64,000 bases of DNA from Gottschalkia acidurici 9a (GTDB lineage Bacteria > Bacillota > Clostridia > Tissierellales > Gottschalkiaceae), in contig NC_018664.1 in NCBI RefSeq assembly GCF_000299355.1, forward strand, positions 1,720,380 through 1,784,379. Reading direction: 5' to 3'. Shown in pieces: positions 7,924-15,777 of this stretch. Numbering within the stretch: position 1 is the stretch's first letter; each line of letters begins with the position of its first letter. The notes below the pieces were generated by a model. The model saw only the letters and a program-made list of their open reading frames with translations. It was not told the origin of the DNA and did not search any database. The position numbers and the translations under genes are program-made.

Positions 7924-8334
7924 TCAATTAAATCCTGATAGGAGTGACGTTGCCCATCCTCCAGTTGAATATCCAATTACTACATTATCACCAATTTTAA
8001 TAACTTCTATTTGTACACCATCTTTAATACCCCTGTGTAATGTTGCTCCATCAGATGCACATTGACCCAGACTTGGAGTGTCTCCTGCTTTTTTTATGCT
8101 ATCAATAATCTTATCATTGAACCATGTATCTGGAAAAAGTATGCTTGTCTTGATTTTCGCAAGATTTCCATAGGAAAACTGAGTTATAAACTTAACTTTT
8201 TGACCATTAGCATTAGTTGATATCACATCAACCGCATACTTGGAGTTATTGTTTATAATTTTTGGTGAATGTCCACCAATTAACTCCTTTTTGTTTGGAT
8301 TTTTACGTTGTCCAAAGAATATTTTATCTCTCAT
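7924..8334 (-). CDS. EndoU-type RNase toxin domain (open 3' end of a broken Rhs gene)
   Basis: A 136-residue open frame matching bacterial EndoU nuclease tips. It has GGHSPKI near residue 20, a K-x-S-x-L-F-P-D-T-W segment in the middle, and DGATLHRGIKDGVQIEV, with the second histidine and lysine expected at the active site. EndoU tips of contact-dependent toxins cleave RNA such as tRNA. No ribosome binding site precedes the ATG at 8334, and the same frame continues upstream into a pre-toxin segment broken by two stops. It is therefore probably not made as a free protein. The domain itself looks undamaged. Confidence 0.6.
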   Translation of the reverse strand: MRDKIFFGQRKNPNKKELIGGHSPKIINNNSKYAVDVISTNANGQKVKFITQFSYGNLAKIKTSILFPDTWFNDKIIDSIKKAGDTPSLGQCASDGATLHRGIKDGVQIEVIKIGDNVVIGYSTGGWATSLLSGFN

Positions 8335-8800
8335 TTCATCACTGTCTTTACTTGTGTAAACATCACCCGTTCTCTTAGCATTTTTACCGCGCTTTAGTAT
8401 ATCTGCCCCTTCATCAACATACTTTAGTGATTCAACAAGAGGTAGTAATCCTATTCCATCAAGTGCAGTTTTCCCTACATGTTTCCATGATCATTCCCAG
8501 TTTTGAATATCATGGGTTATATCTCTAATATCTCCTAATATGTCTGCTCCTAAAAGTCCTGAGACTATCTACAACCCTCTTCCTAGTGCGTTTACATCCT
8601 CTGTATAATTACCTAAAAATAACTGTTTGAAAGCTGACTTCACATAGAAGTTCTCTTTTTTTCTCACTACCATATCCACTAGGGTCTATATAGTTTATAG
8701 GATTATTCCCTACATATGCATATAGATTTAGTTCATATCCTATACATTTCTTTGCCTTCTCTGTTTTTTGTAAATATATTGGATTTTCTCTGCTTTCAGC
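8335..8800 (-). pseudogene. Rhs core end and pre-toxin segment upstream of the EndoU tip
   Basis: The minus strand from 8800 reads SRENPIYLQKTEKAKK and then the hallmark Rhs core end YAYVGNNPINYIDPSGYG. A frameshift in a 7-base T run (8656-8662) leads to a pre-toxin segment (LFLGNYTEDVNALGRG, GLLGADILGDIRDITHD, LDGIGLLPLVESLKYVDEG) that runs in frame into the EndoU domain. Two stops interrupt it: TAG at 8579-8581 and TGA at 8491-8493. The upstream Rhs repeats are missing. Confidence 0.7.
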
Positions 8801-8912
8801 TTACGGTGTTTTTACAAGCCTTGTTATCCTAACTTTTAAAATTCTTTTATCGTCCTTAAAGCCCATGTTTTAAAGTGTATTAGATTATTTATTCAACTAC
8901 TTAAAGTTTAAT

Positions 8913-9143
8913 CTATCTTGTACTTTTATTCCTTAGGGCTTTAGGGGCTTTTATCTCACTTATATACATTTCTTTATTTCTAAAGTTTACTTGATCTCCT
9001 ATTGTGTATTGCTCTTTTGTTTCTACTTCATAGTAGAAAAGGTCCATATCATGTAATCCTGCTTCTGTTCCTCCTGCTTTTTTAAATGCTAAAAGGTCTT
9101 TGTTTGCTGTATAGGTATTATCTTCTGATAATATTATGTTCAT
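8913..9143 (-). CDS. fragment, possibly of a VgrG-like contractile-injection protein
   Basis: A 76-residue open frame. The pattern DLFYYEVETKEQYTIGDQVNF followed by NKEMYISEIKA recalls the segment before the OB-like domain of clostridial VgrG/Pvc8-family proteins, which are about ten times longer. This is recall of sequence style and not a confirmed hit. The frame is open a few codons further upstream (NNPNVATW) and is closed on both sides. It is probably a relic, and may mark the delivery machinery once linked to this toxin array. Confidence 0.35.
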   Translation of the reverse strand: MNIILSEDNTYTANKDLLAFKKAGGTEAGLHDMDLFYYEVETKEQYTIGDQVNFRNKEMYISEIKAPKALRNKSTR

Positions 9144-9189
9144 CCAAGTAGCTACATTGGGATTATTTCACATCTAATAACCTCTATAT

Positions 9190-9217
9190 AAAAAAACGGC
9201 TACCATAAGATAATCGC
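9190..9217 (-). terminator. imperfect hairpin with T run after the YezG-like gene
   Basis: On the minus strand a GC-containing imperfect stem with a TTAT loop is followed by seven T residues. It lies about 200 bases downstream of the stop at 9415. Confidence 0.35.
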
Positions 9218-9414
9218 TATAATTTAAAAGTTATTCAATATTATTAAATATTTTCCTTATTGATATCAAATAGCTTCCTACTCTTTTTTATTTTCTGTAT
9301 TATGTTCTAATACGCAATAATATCTCACATTTTATTTTTGTACCAGAAACTGATGTTCCTTTACTAAATTTCTAGTTCTAATTAAGTAAATATGTATTTA
9401 AAAATTATATTGGG

Positions 9415-9894
9415 TTATCTGGATATTCTTCTATATATTTTTTTTATCAAATTTTGTAGTGCAGCCTCTTGAGGTCTCTCATTTAAGTATTTGTATTTCC
9501 AAATAATAAGTTGATCACTAAAACTATAGTCGCTATCAAGCAAATTCGTATAGTCAAAGTGAACTTTTAACTTTCCCGTTCTATCTAATATTAATGTAAA
9601 TGAGTACCATAGTTTTTGATTCTCGTTTTTAAAAACTTCTCTCATCGATTCCGCTAATGCAAACAATTTCCTTTTATTTGTTTTGAATTTCTGTTCATCA
9701 ACTTTATATTTATAAGGAATTTCAAGACTGTATTCGTAACTCTCAAGATTTGATGCAGGAAGGTAGTAAAAATAAGTACTCCCACCATCCTCTGATATTT
9801 GTGCATAAAAGTAAAACTTTATCCATTCTTGTGGAATCATTTCATTAACTGTTTCAGCAATTTGTCTATATATATCATTTAGTCTTTTCTCCAA
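9415..9894 (-). CDS. YezG-family (DUF600) immunity protein
   Basis: A 159-residue protein of the YezG/DUF600 family. The N-terminus IYRQIAETVNEMIPQEW, the strand FYFYAQISEDGGSTYFYY and the late LKVHFDYTNL are typical. YezG-type proteins neutralise YeeF-type DNase tips of LXG toxins, and a matching nuclease domain lies immediately upstream. The start is probably TTG at 9894, 9 bases after GGGAGG; a GTG at 9903 is also in frame but abuts that site. The start region overlaps or touches the toxin stop (9900-9902), implying translational coupling. Confidence 0.75.
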   Translation of the reverse strand: MEKRLNDIYRQIAETVNEMIPQEWIKFYFYAQISEDGGSTYFYYLPASNLESYEYSLEIPYKYKVDEQKFKTNKRKLFALAESMREVFKNENQKLWYSFTLILDRTGKLKVHFDYTNLLDSDYSFSDQLIIWKYKYLNERPQEAALQNLIKKIYRRISR

Positions 9895-9899
9895 GTATA

Positions 9900-10322
9900 T
9901 CACCCTCCCGATTGATTTTTTATTATTTTCTCAACTATTCCTTTGCCTTCAATTTCATATGTTATTTCAAAAGAATCTGGTCTTGATAAATCATTAGAAT
10001 ATATCGGGTCTATTTTTACAGAAACCTTTCTTGGTAGTATTTCCTTCAATGCATTAGCCCACTCTTTTTCCATCGTATACCATTCCCCACCTGCACGGTT
10101 AATTTGACTGTTTTGAGCAAAAAGATTATCAATATCACCCGAACCGTGAAATTGTCTTCCTATTAAGTGGCCACCATCATCATTAGGTAATATGTTTTCT
10201 CTACCAGCAACTCTTTGCATTGCCGGTTTTCTCTTTGCTTCTTTTAATATCAGATTGTCTGCCTCTACATCAATAACTCTTCCCAAATCATCCGTGATAT
10301 ACTTATATACGTCTTGCGTCAT
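9900..10322 (-). CDS. DNA/RNA non-specific endonuclease toxin tip
   Basis: A 140-residue domain of the YeeF/Endonuclease_NS_2 type. It has NDDGGHLIGRQFHGSGD with the catalytic histidine, LFAQNSQINRAGGEWYTME with the metal-binding asparagine region, then KVSVKIDPIYSNDLSRPDSF. Full LXG or Rhs toxins carry 300 or more residues before this domain. Here the frame is closed by TAG four codons before the ATG, and no ribosome binding site is visible. It is an orphan tip with intact motifs, paired with the YezG-like gene. It may act as a donor for recombination and not be expressed. Confidence 0.75.
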   Translation of the reverse strand: MTQDVYKYITDDLGRVIDVEADNLILKEAKRKPAMQRVAGRENILPNDDGGHLIGRQFHGSGDIDNLFAQNSQINRAGGEWYTMEKEWANALKEILPRKVSVKIDPIYSNDLSRPDSFEITYEIEGKGIVEKIIKNQSGG

Positions 10323-10574
10323 ATAACGAATATTCTAGTATATATAAATAGTATTTACAATATATATTTCAAATTGTGTTTTAAGTATTTGTCGACACTT
10401 TTTTTAATTTATGTTGATAAAGATACTTTATTGTCATATTGATTCAATTCATGTCTTTTTTTGATCACTATATCTTATAGATATTAATCTACTAAAAAAA
10501 CATTAAAGATATTTTTATGATAAAATATAAAAAACTATATATGATTTTTGTTTAATTTAAAGGAAGGTGTTTTA

Positions 10575-11747
10575 ATGGGTATAGTTGGTTTAATAGTTGA
10601 ATATAATCCTTTCCATAATGGACATTTGCATCATTTATTGGAGTCAAAAAAGATAACTAACTCTGAATATTCTGTAGCTATAATGAGCGGAAATTTTTTG
10701 CAAAGAGGTGAGCCTGCTCTTGTGGATAAATGGTCTAGAGCTAAAATGGCTATAGACAATGGAGTTGACTTAGTATTAGAACTACCATTTATATATTCTT
10801 GTCAAAGTGCGGAGTTCTTTTCTAATGGTGCAATAAAGATATTAGATAGTCTGAATATTATAGATAGTATATGCTTTGGAAGTGAGGCAGGTAATATTGA
10901 CATTCTAGATGATATAGCTAGTGTTCTATTAAGTGAACCTAAAGAGTTTAGTGAGCATTTGAAAAGTAACTTAAATAAAGGTTTGTCTTATCCTAAATCT
11001 AGAAGTATAGCATTAACTAATTTTTTTAAAAATAATAATTATATTAATTATAATGAAATAGAAAGTGTAGTTTCAAATCCTAATAATATATTAGGTATAG
11101 AGTATATTAAGTCGCTAAAAAGACTTAATAGTAAAATAAAACCTTTTACCCTAAAAAGAATTTCTTCTAATTACCATGATAAGAATATTAACGGAAGTAT
11201 AGCAAGTGCTACAGCTATACGTGAAGAATTTTTTAGAAGTAAAAACTTAGATAAGATAAAAGGTACTATACCTAACGATACATATAAGTATCTGTTAGAA
11301 TTTTTAAATATAAATAAATCATTTAATTCCGTAGATAACTTCAGAGATATATTATTATATTTAGTTAGAACTATGGATTATAATAATATTTGTAATATTA
11401 TGGATATGGAAGAAGGACTGCAAAACAGAATCTTAAAAGCTTTTAATAACTTTAATGACTTAAACCATGTATTAAAAGAAATTGGAACTAGAAGATATCC
11501 CTTAACTAGAATTAAGAGAATTTTAACTCATATATTAGTAGGACTAAAAAAAGATACCTTTAATAAATTAAACTCTTATGGCCCTCAATATATTCGAGTT
11601 CTTGGTGCTAGTAAAAATGGTATCAAAATTTTAAGTGATATTAAATATAAATCTAATCTTCCCATAATAACTAAATTTTCTAATTACAATAAATTTAATA
11701 ATGAAACTTTAAATGAAATGATCGAGCTAGACAAAAAAAGCTACTGA
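10575..11747 (+). CDS. tmcAL: tRNA(Met) cytidine acetate ligase TmcAL
   Basis: This enzyme activates acetate with ATP and transfers it to the wobble cytidine (position 34) of elongator tRNA-Met. The 390-residue length matches the YlbM/TmcAL family. The N-terminus has the nucleotidyltransferase signature GLIVEYNPFHNGHLHHL (HxGH-type HNGH), followed by AIMSGNFLQRGEPA and the KWSRAKMA block. The ATG at 10575 is 7 bases after AAGGAAGG; an earlier in-frame ATG at 10548 lacks a site. It is the first housekeeping gene next to the toxin array and points away from it. Confidence 0.93.
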   Translation: MGIVGLIVEYNPFHNGHLHHLLESKKITNSEYSVAIMSGNFLQRGEPALVDKWSRAKMAIDNGVDLVLELPFIYSCQSAEFFSNGAIKILDSLNIIDSICFGSEAGNIDILDDIASVLLSEPKEFSEHLKSNLNKGLSYPKSRSIALTNFFKNNNYINYNEIESVVSNPNNILGIEYIKSLKRLNSKIKPFTLKRISSNYHDKNINGSIASATAIREEFFRSKNLDKIKGTIPNDTYKYLLEFLNINKSFNSVDNFRDILLYLVRTMDYNNICNIMDMEEGLQNRILKAFNNFNDLNHVLKEIGTRRYPLTRIKRILTHILVGLKKDTFNKLNSYGPQYIRVLGASKNGIKILSDIKYKSNLPIITKFSNYNKFNNETLNEMIELDKKSY

Positions 11748-11825
11748 TATCTATTTTACAGGTCTCAATAGATTTAGTAATAATTCTAATATTGGCTTAG
11801 ACTATTATACTTCTCCATATTTTTT

Positions 11826-11864
11826 AAAAAGATAAATGAATTATTCATATTCATTTATCTTTTT
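11826..11864. terminator. bidirectional terminator between tmcAL and the patatin gene
   Basis: AAAAAGATAAATGAAT at 11826-11841 is the perfect inverted repeat of ATTCATTTATCTTTTT at 11849-11864. It serves two convergent genes and overlaps the last codons of the minus-strand gene. Confidence 0.7.
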
Positions 11865-12620
11865 TACTATATCATCCATCTTTGCTAATGTAGCTTTATA
11901 TCCTATTTCTACGCACTCCTCTACTAAATCAAATCTAGTTGGTCCTATATGAGATAAGTCAGGTGCTATAATAATATCTGCCTCTAGCTTTTTATTTAAG
12001 GTTGCATTTCTTGTTAGCAAGTCGATTGACTGTATAATGGTATCTAATATATTATTTTTTTTAGATTGAAAAACTGTATATCCTAAGTCTACAGCAATGG
12101 TAATGTCTGAACCTATTTTTTTTATTTCAGATACAGGTATTCTATCTAAAACTGCACCGTCTACCAATATCATATCTTTTACTTTAACAGGTTCGAATAC
12201 ACCTGGTATAGATATACTAGCTCTAACTGCTTCACATATTGGACCTTCTTCAAACACATATTTCTCAGAACTTTTTAAATCTGTAGCTACTGCTATAAAT
12301 TTTTTGCTTAGCTGCTCTATTCTCTTTCCTTTAGTAAGTAGTTTTATCATTTCTTCTACTTTTTTGCCCTTTATAATTCCTCTTTTCGGAACAGTTATAT
12401 CTACCCATAGTTTTCTATCTACACGTGCTGCAATATCTCCAATCATAGAAGGTTTTATATCACAACAGTATAAGCTTCCTATTAAAGCTCCTGAACTGCA
12501 TCCAGCCACAACATCTACGTCTATATTATTTTCCTCTAGGGCTTTTAGTACTCCTATATGTGCCAATCCTCTTGCAGCACCTGACCCTAAAGCTATCCCT
12601 ATAGTAGGTTTATTTTCCAA
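11841..12620 (-). CDS. patatin-like phospholipase family protein
   Basis: A serine acyl hydrolase of the patatin/RssA type. It has the oxyanion-hole motif GSGAARGLAHIGVL near the N-terminus, the nucleophile elbow GCSSG near residue 40 and the dyad aspartate in LVDGAVLDRIP. The substrate is probably a phospholipid or other lipid ester, which the sequence does not reveal. About 259 residues is normal. The start is probably TTG at 12620, 8 bases after AAAGGGG; a GTG at 12629 touches that site. It is transcribed divergently from ylbJ. Confidence 0.85.
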   Translation of the reverse strand: MENKPTIGIALGSGAARGLAHIGVLKALEENNIDVDVVAGCSSGALIGSLYCCDIKPSMIGDIAARVDRKLWVDITVPKRGIIKGKKVEEMIKLLTKGKRIEQLSKKFIAVATDLKSSEKYVFEEGPICEAVRASISIPGVFEPVKVKDMILVDGAVLDRIPVSEIKKIGSDITIAVDLGYTVFQSKKNNILDTIIQSIDLLTRNATLNKKLEADIIIAPDLSHIGPTRFDLVEECVEIGYKATLAKMDDIVKKINEYE

Positions 12621-12709
12621 TACATTCACCCCTTTTAAACATTCAATTTTATTATCATATTAACCAATTAATTTAAATATAATGTAACATATATCACAGG
12701 AGGGTCATT

Positions 12710-13981
12710 ATGACTATTTTAACTTTTATTATTATATTAATGTTTATTATATTATTCTCCATATTATTAAAAAATAAATCTTATATATGGAACTTTATTG
12801 TTATTTTTTTAGTCTTATTTTTGGTTATAAGTATAATAATTTATCCTAAACATTCTGTAGATGCTGCATTAGAAGGTGTTCAAACTTGGTTATTCGTAGT
12901 TCTACCATCTTTACTACCTTTTTTTATAGGAGCTGAACTTCTGACAAAGTTAGGACTCGTTGACTTTATAGGTATACTACTTGAGCCAATAATGTATCCC
13001 TTGTTTAGAGTTCCTGGAAAGGGATCCTTTGTATTTGCTATGAGTGTTACATCAGGTTATCCTGTAGGAGCTAGCTTAGTTTCCAACTTAAGGTCTGAAA
13101 ATTCCATTACTAAGAGTGAGGCTCAGAGACTAATTTCTTTCTGTAGTACCTCTGGACCATTATTCATAATAGGAGCCGTTTCAATTGGTATGTTGAAAAA
13201 TCCATTGGCAGGAACTTTACTATCAATATCTCACTATCTTGGTGCCATTAGCGTAGGAATTCTTTTTAGATACTTAGGAGAATATGATAAATTTAGAAAA
13301 AATAATTCTAATATAAATTACATAAAAAAGTCTTTCAACGCACTATTAAATTTAAAAAATAAAGATTTAAGCTCTTTTAGCTTGATGATGAGTGACTCTA
13401 TAAAGTCTGGATTTAATTCTATAACTATGGTAGGAGGCTTTATTATAGTATACTCGGTAATTATAGAAATTTTAGATGTTACTAATATAATGAACTATGT
13501 ATCTAGCTTATTGATTTCTTTGACTCAATTAAACATTGATTCAGAGCTAGTTAAATCTCTCTTGTCTGGTATAATAGAGTTAACCAATGGATGTAAATCC
13601 ATATCTGAATTAAATATAAGTCTTATATTAAAGTTATGTTCTGTTAGCTTTATAATAGGATGGGGTGGATTTTCAGTTCATAGTCAAGCAATAAGTATGA
13701 TGAATAAAACAGACATAAGTTCAAAGTTATATTTGATTTCAAAAGTATTACACGGTGTTTTATCTAGTTTATATACTTACTTAATATATACATTCTTCTT
13801 TAAGGATAAACTAAATATAATTTCAACTACTACATCTAATATAACTTCTTCCTATCCATCTAACCCATTATCAACTTTTAAATTTGCATTAAAATTAGAA
13901 GCAACTGTAGTCGTTACAATTATAGCCATTTCTATTGTAACAGGAACTCTGTATACTATTAAGCATTACTTAAGTAAATAA
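12710..13981 (+). CDS. ylbJ: sporulation integral membrane protein YlbJ
   Basis: A 423-residue polytopic membrane protein with about ten hydrophobic segments. The block WLFVVLPSLLPFFIGAELL and the following SGYPVGASLVSNLR are characteristic of YlbJ, a nucleoside-recognition-domain protein. In Bacillus it is made in the mother cell under sigma E and is needed for resistant spores. An AGGAGGG site precedes the ATG. In Bacillus ylbJ also lies near ylbM (tmcAL), so the context agrees. Confidence 0.88.
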   Translation: MTILTFIIILMFIILFSILLKNKSYIWNFIVIFLVLFLVISIIIYPKHSVDAALEGVQTWLFVVLPSLLPFFIGAELLTKLGLVDFIGILLEPIMYPLFRVPGKGSFVFAMSVTSGYPVGASLVSNLRSENSITKSEAQRLISFCSTSGPLFIIGAVSIGMLKNPLAGTLLSISHYLGAISVGILFRYLGEYDKFRKNNSNINYIKKSFNALLNLKNKDLSSFSLMMSDSIKSGFNSITMVGGFIIVYSVIIEILDVTNIMNYVSSLLISLTQLNIDSELVKSLLSGIIELTNGCKSISELNISLILKLCSVSFIIGWGGFSVHSQAISMMNKTDISSKLYLISKVLHGVLSSLYTYLIYTFFFKDKLNIISTTTSNITSSYPSNPLSTFKFALKLEATVVVTIIAISIVTGTLYTIKHYLSK

Positions 13982-13997
13982 CAAATTTACATAAAAT

Positions 13998-14043
13998 AAA
14001 GACTTAATGCATGTGATAAAAATTCCACATAGATTAAGTCTTT
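13998..14043. terminator. bidirectional terminator between ylbJ and the gene at 14062
   Basis: AAAGACTTAAT at 13998-14008 pairs perfectly with ATTAAGTCTTT at 14033-14043, and an inner ATGTG/CACAT pairing lengthens the stem. The flanking genes converge here. Confidence 0.7.
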
Positions 14044-14061
14044 CATTGATTTGTCTTTATA

Positions 14062-14529
14062 TTATCTATTTTCGCTTAACTCACTTCTATTTATCTCTAA
14101 TACGTCTATAGTATCCTTTATTCTTCCTTCTAATTCTCTTAAATTGTTCTCCATATTTTTCAATATATCATCAGCATATTCATTTGCACCTATGCGTATT
14201 TCTTTTGCATTACTTTGTGCTTTCGCCATTATTTCTTGAGCTCTATCCTGAGCCTGGCTTACTATTTCATGACGATCTACCATTTCTTCTATATGTAGCT
14301 GAACTTCTTTAACCATAGTGTCAGCATCGCTCTGCGCCTCAGCAAGTATTCTTTGTCTCTCTTCTTTTATCCACTCAGCTTGCTTTAGTTCGTCAGGTAA
14401 TTTTACTCTTATTTCTGTAATTATTTCTAGTAGTTCATTTTTATCTACCAATACTTTACTAGCAAAAGGTATACTAGATCCACTCTCTACTATGTCTTCT
14501 ATCTCATCTAATAATTTGAAAATATCCAT
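14062..14529 (-). CDS. coiled-coil protein resembling ATP synthase subunit B/H
   Basis: A 155-residue, almost wholly helical protein. Residues from about 40 on show a heptad, alanine-rich coiled coil (ILAEAQSDADTMVKEVQ, IMAKAQSNAKEIRIGANEYAD) like V-type ATPase subunit H or F-type subunit b. No membrane segment is present, so it is not a true subunit b. Clostridial genomes often carry such a gene after coaD; its role is unknown. The ATG at 14529 overlaps the coaD stop region, and AAGGAGGGG lies about 10 bases upstream, so it is co-transcribed with rsmD and coaD. Confidence 0.75.
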   Translation of the reverse strand: MDIFKLLDEIEDIVESGSSIPFASKVLVDKNELLEIITEIRVKLPDELKQAEWIKEERQRILAEAQSDADTMVKEVQLHIEEMVDRHEIVSQAQDRAQEIMAKAQSNAKEIRIGANEYADDILKNMENNLRELEGRIKDTIDVLEINRSELSENR

Positions 14530-14530
14530 T

Positions 14531-15016
14531 TTATTTTTGCCCCTCCTTAGTTTTTTCTTTAATAGCATCCTTTACAATTTTAGGAACTAAAGAAGAAATG
14601 TCTCCATTGAACATAGCTACTTCTTTTACTATACTTGAACTTAAAAAAGAATACTGTGTGCTTGAAATTAAAAACACAGTCTCTATATCGTTATATAGGC
14701 TTTTATTAGTTAAAGCCATTTGCATTTCATATTCATAGTCTGAAACTGCTCTTAGTCCCCTTACTATTACATCAATATTGTTTTCTCTTACATAGTCTAT
14801 TAGTAGCCCTGAGAAAGTATCTACTTCTACATTTTTATAATCTTTTAAAACTTCTTCAAGAAGTTCTGATCTTTCTTCTACTGAAAACATACTATTTTTA
14901 GAAGAATTATTTAATACGGCTACTATCACTTTATCAAATTTTTTAGAACATCTATCTATTATATCTAAGTGTCCATTAGTTACTGGATCAAAGCTACCTG
15001 GATATACTGCTATCAT
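14531..15016 (-). CDS. coaD: pantetheine-phosphate adenylyltransferase
   Basis: It catalyses the fourth step of CoA synthesis, joining AMP from ATP to 4'-phosphopantetheine. The 161-residue length is standard. It has [16 protein letters not shown] (the HxGH-type NGHL motif), [18 protein letters not shown] and the C-terminal [13 protein letters not shown] (ISSTxxR-like) segment. Its ATG overlaps the rsmD TAA, a standard rsmD-coaD operon. Confidence 0.96.
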   Translation of the reverse strand: MIAVYPGSFDPVTNGHLDIIDRCSKKFDKVIVAVLNNSSKNSMFSVEERSELLEEVLKDYKNVEVDTFSGLLIDYVRENNIDVIVRGLRAVSDYEYEMQMALTNKSLYNDIETVFLISSTQYSFLSSSIVKEVAMFNGDISSLVPKIVKDAIKEKTKEGQK

Positions 15017-15579
15017 TAATTTTGAACCTCCTCATAAGTATAAAAAGAAACTGAAGTATCTCCATACTTTCTATAATCTGCTTTTACAAAACCATGACTT
15101 TGATTTGGTAGCTCTAGTTTTGTTTCGTGTTCTACTATGATTTTTCCTTCTTTATTTAGCAAATTTTCTTCACTTATATTTTCTAAGGTAGACATAACAT
15201 GTTCTTTAGCATAAGGAGGATCAAGAAATATATAGTCAAATCTAATTTTCTTACTTCCTAATATTTTTATAGCTCTATTTACATTATTTTTATAAACCAA
15301 GGACTTTTCTAAAAGCCTAGTGTTTGAAAGATTTTCTTTTATAATTTTAATACTATTAATATCACTGTCCACAAAGTAGCAAGTCTCAGCGCCTCTACTT
15401 AAAAATTCTATACCGATACCTCCTGAACCTGAAAATAAATCCAGTACAGTACTTTTTTCATCTATATATCCTAATATATTAAATATAGATTCTTTTACTT
15501 TGTCCGAGGTCGGTCTAGTGTTTAATCCTTTAGGTGACTTTAAACTATGTCCTCTGGCTATTCCTGTTATAACTCTCAT
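15016..15579 (-). CDS. rsmD: 16S rRNA (guanine(966)-N2)-methyltransferase RsmD
   Basis: It methylates G966 of 16S rRNA using S-adenosylmethionine. The 187-residue protein has the N-terminal [12 protein letters not shown] and [16 protein letters not shown] segments, the SAM-binding [14 protein letters not shown] motif and the catalytic FLDPPY motif. The ATG at 15579 is about 9 bases after AAGGAG; an ATG three codons earlier touches that site. It heads the operon with coaD and the coiled-coil gene. Confidence 0.94.
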   Translation of the reverse strand: MRVITGIARGHSLKSPKGLNTRPTSDKVKESIFNILGYIDEKSTVLDLFSGSGGIGIEFLSRGAETCYFVDSDINSIKIIKENLSNTRLLEKSLVYKNNVNRAIKILGSKKIRFDYIFLDPPYAKEHVMSTLENISEENLLNKEGKIIVEHETKLELPNQSHGFVKADYRKYGDTSVSFYTYEEVQN

Positions 15580-15700
15580 TCGTATCATCTCCTTACTACT
15601 AACAGTATTTTAACATATTAAATTATTATGCACAAAGACTATTAAAGTAAAATTAGTTCAATATTTAAAATTTCTATCTATATTTATTATAAATATAATA

Positions 15701-15741
15701 AAGCACTATCAGTATTCTATTTTAATGAACTGATAGTGCTT
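15701..15741 (-). terminator. hairpin terminator downstream of the selenocysteine formate dehydrogenase
   Basis: AAGCACTATCAGT at 15701-15713 pairs perfectly with ACTGATAGTGCTT at 15729-15741. It lies 37 bases after the stop codon of the minus-strand gene. Confidence 0.65.
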
Positions 15742-15777
15742 AAATATCTTAACTTTATCTTTTTGGAGTTTTAAATA

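Noticed and set aside
7845-7976. N-terminal extension of the EndoU immunity protein to 7976
   Set aside because: The extension overlaps the toxin end in another frame and lacks a ribosome binding site, while the ATG at 7844 has AGGAGG at ideal spacing.
12097-12663. A 188-codon plus-strand frame opposite the patatin gene
   Set aside because: It is antisense to a clear patatin-like gene, has no ribosome binding site and has shadow-frame composition.
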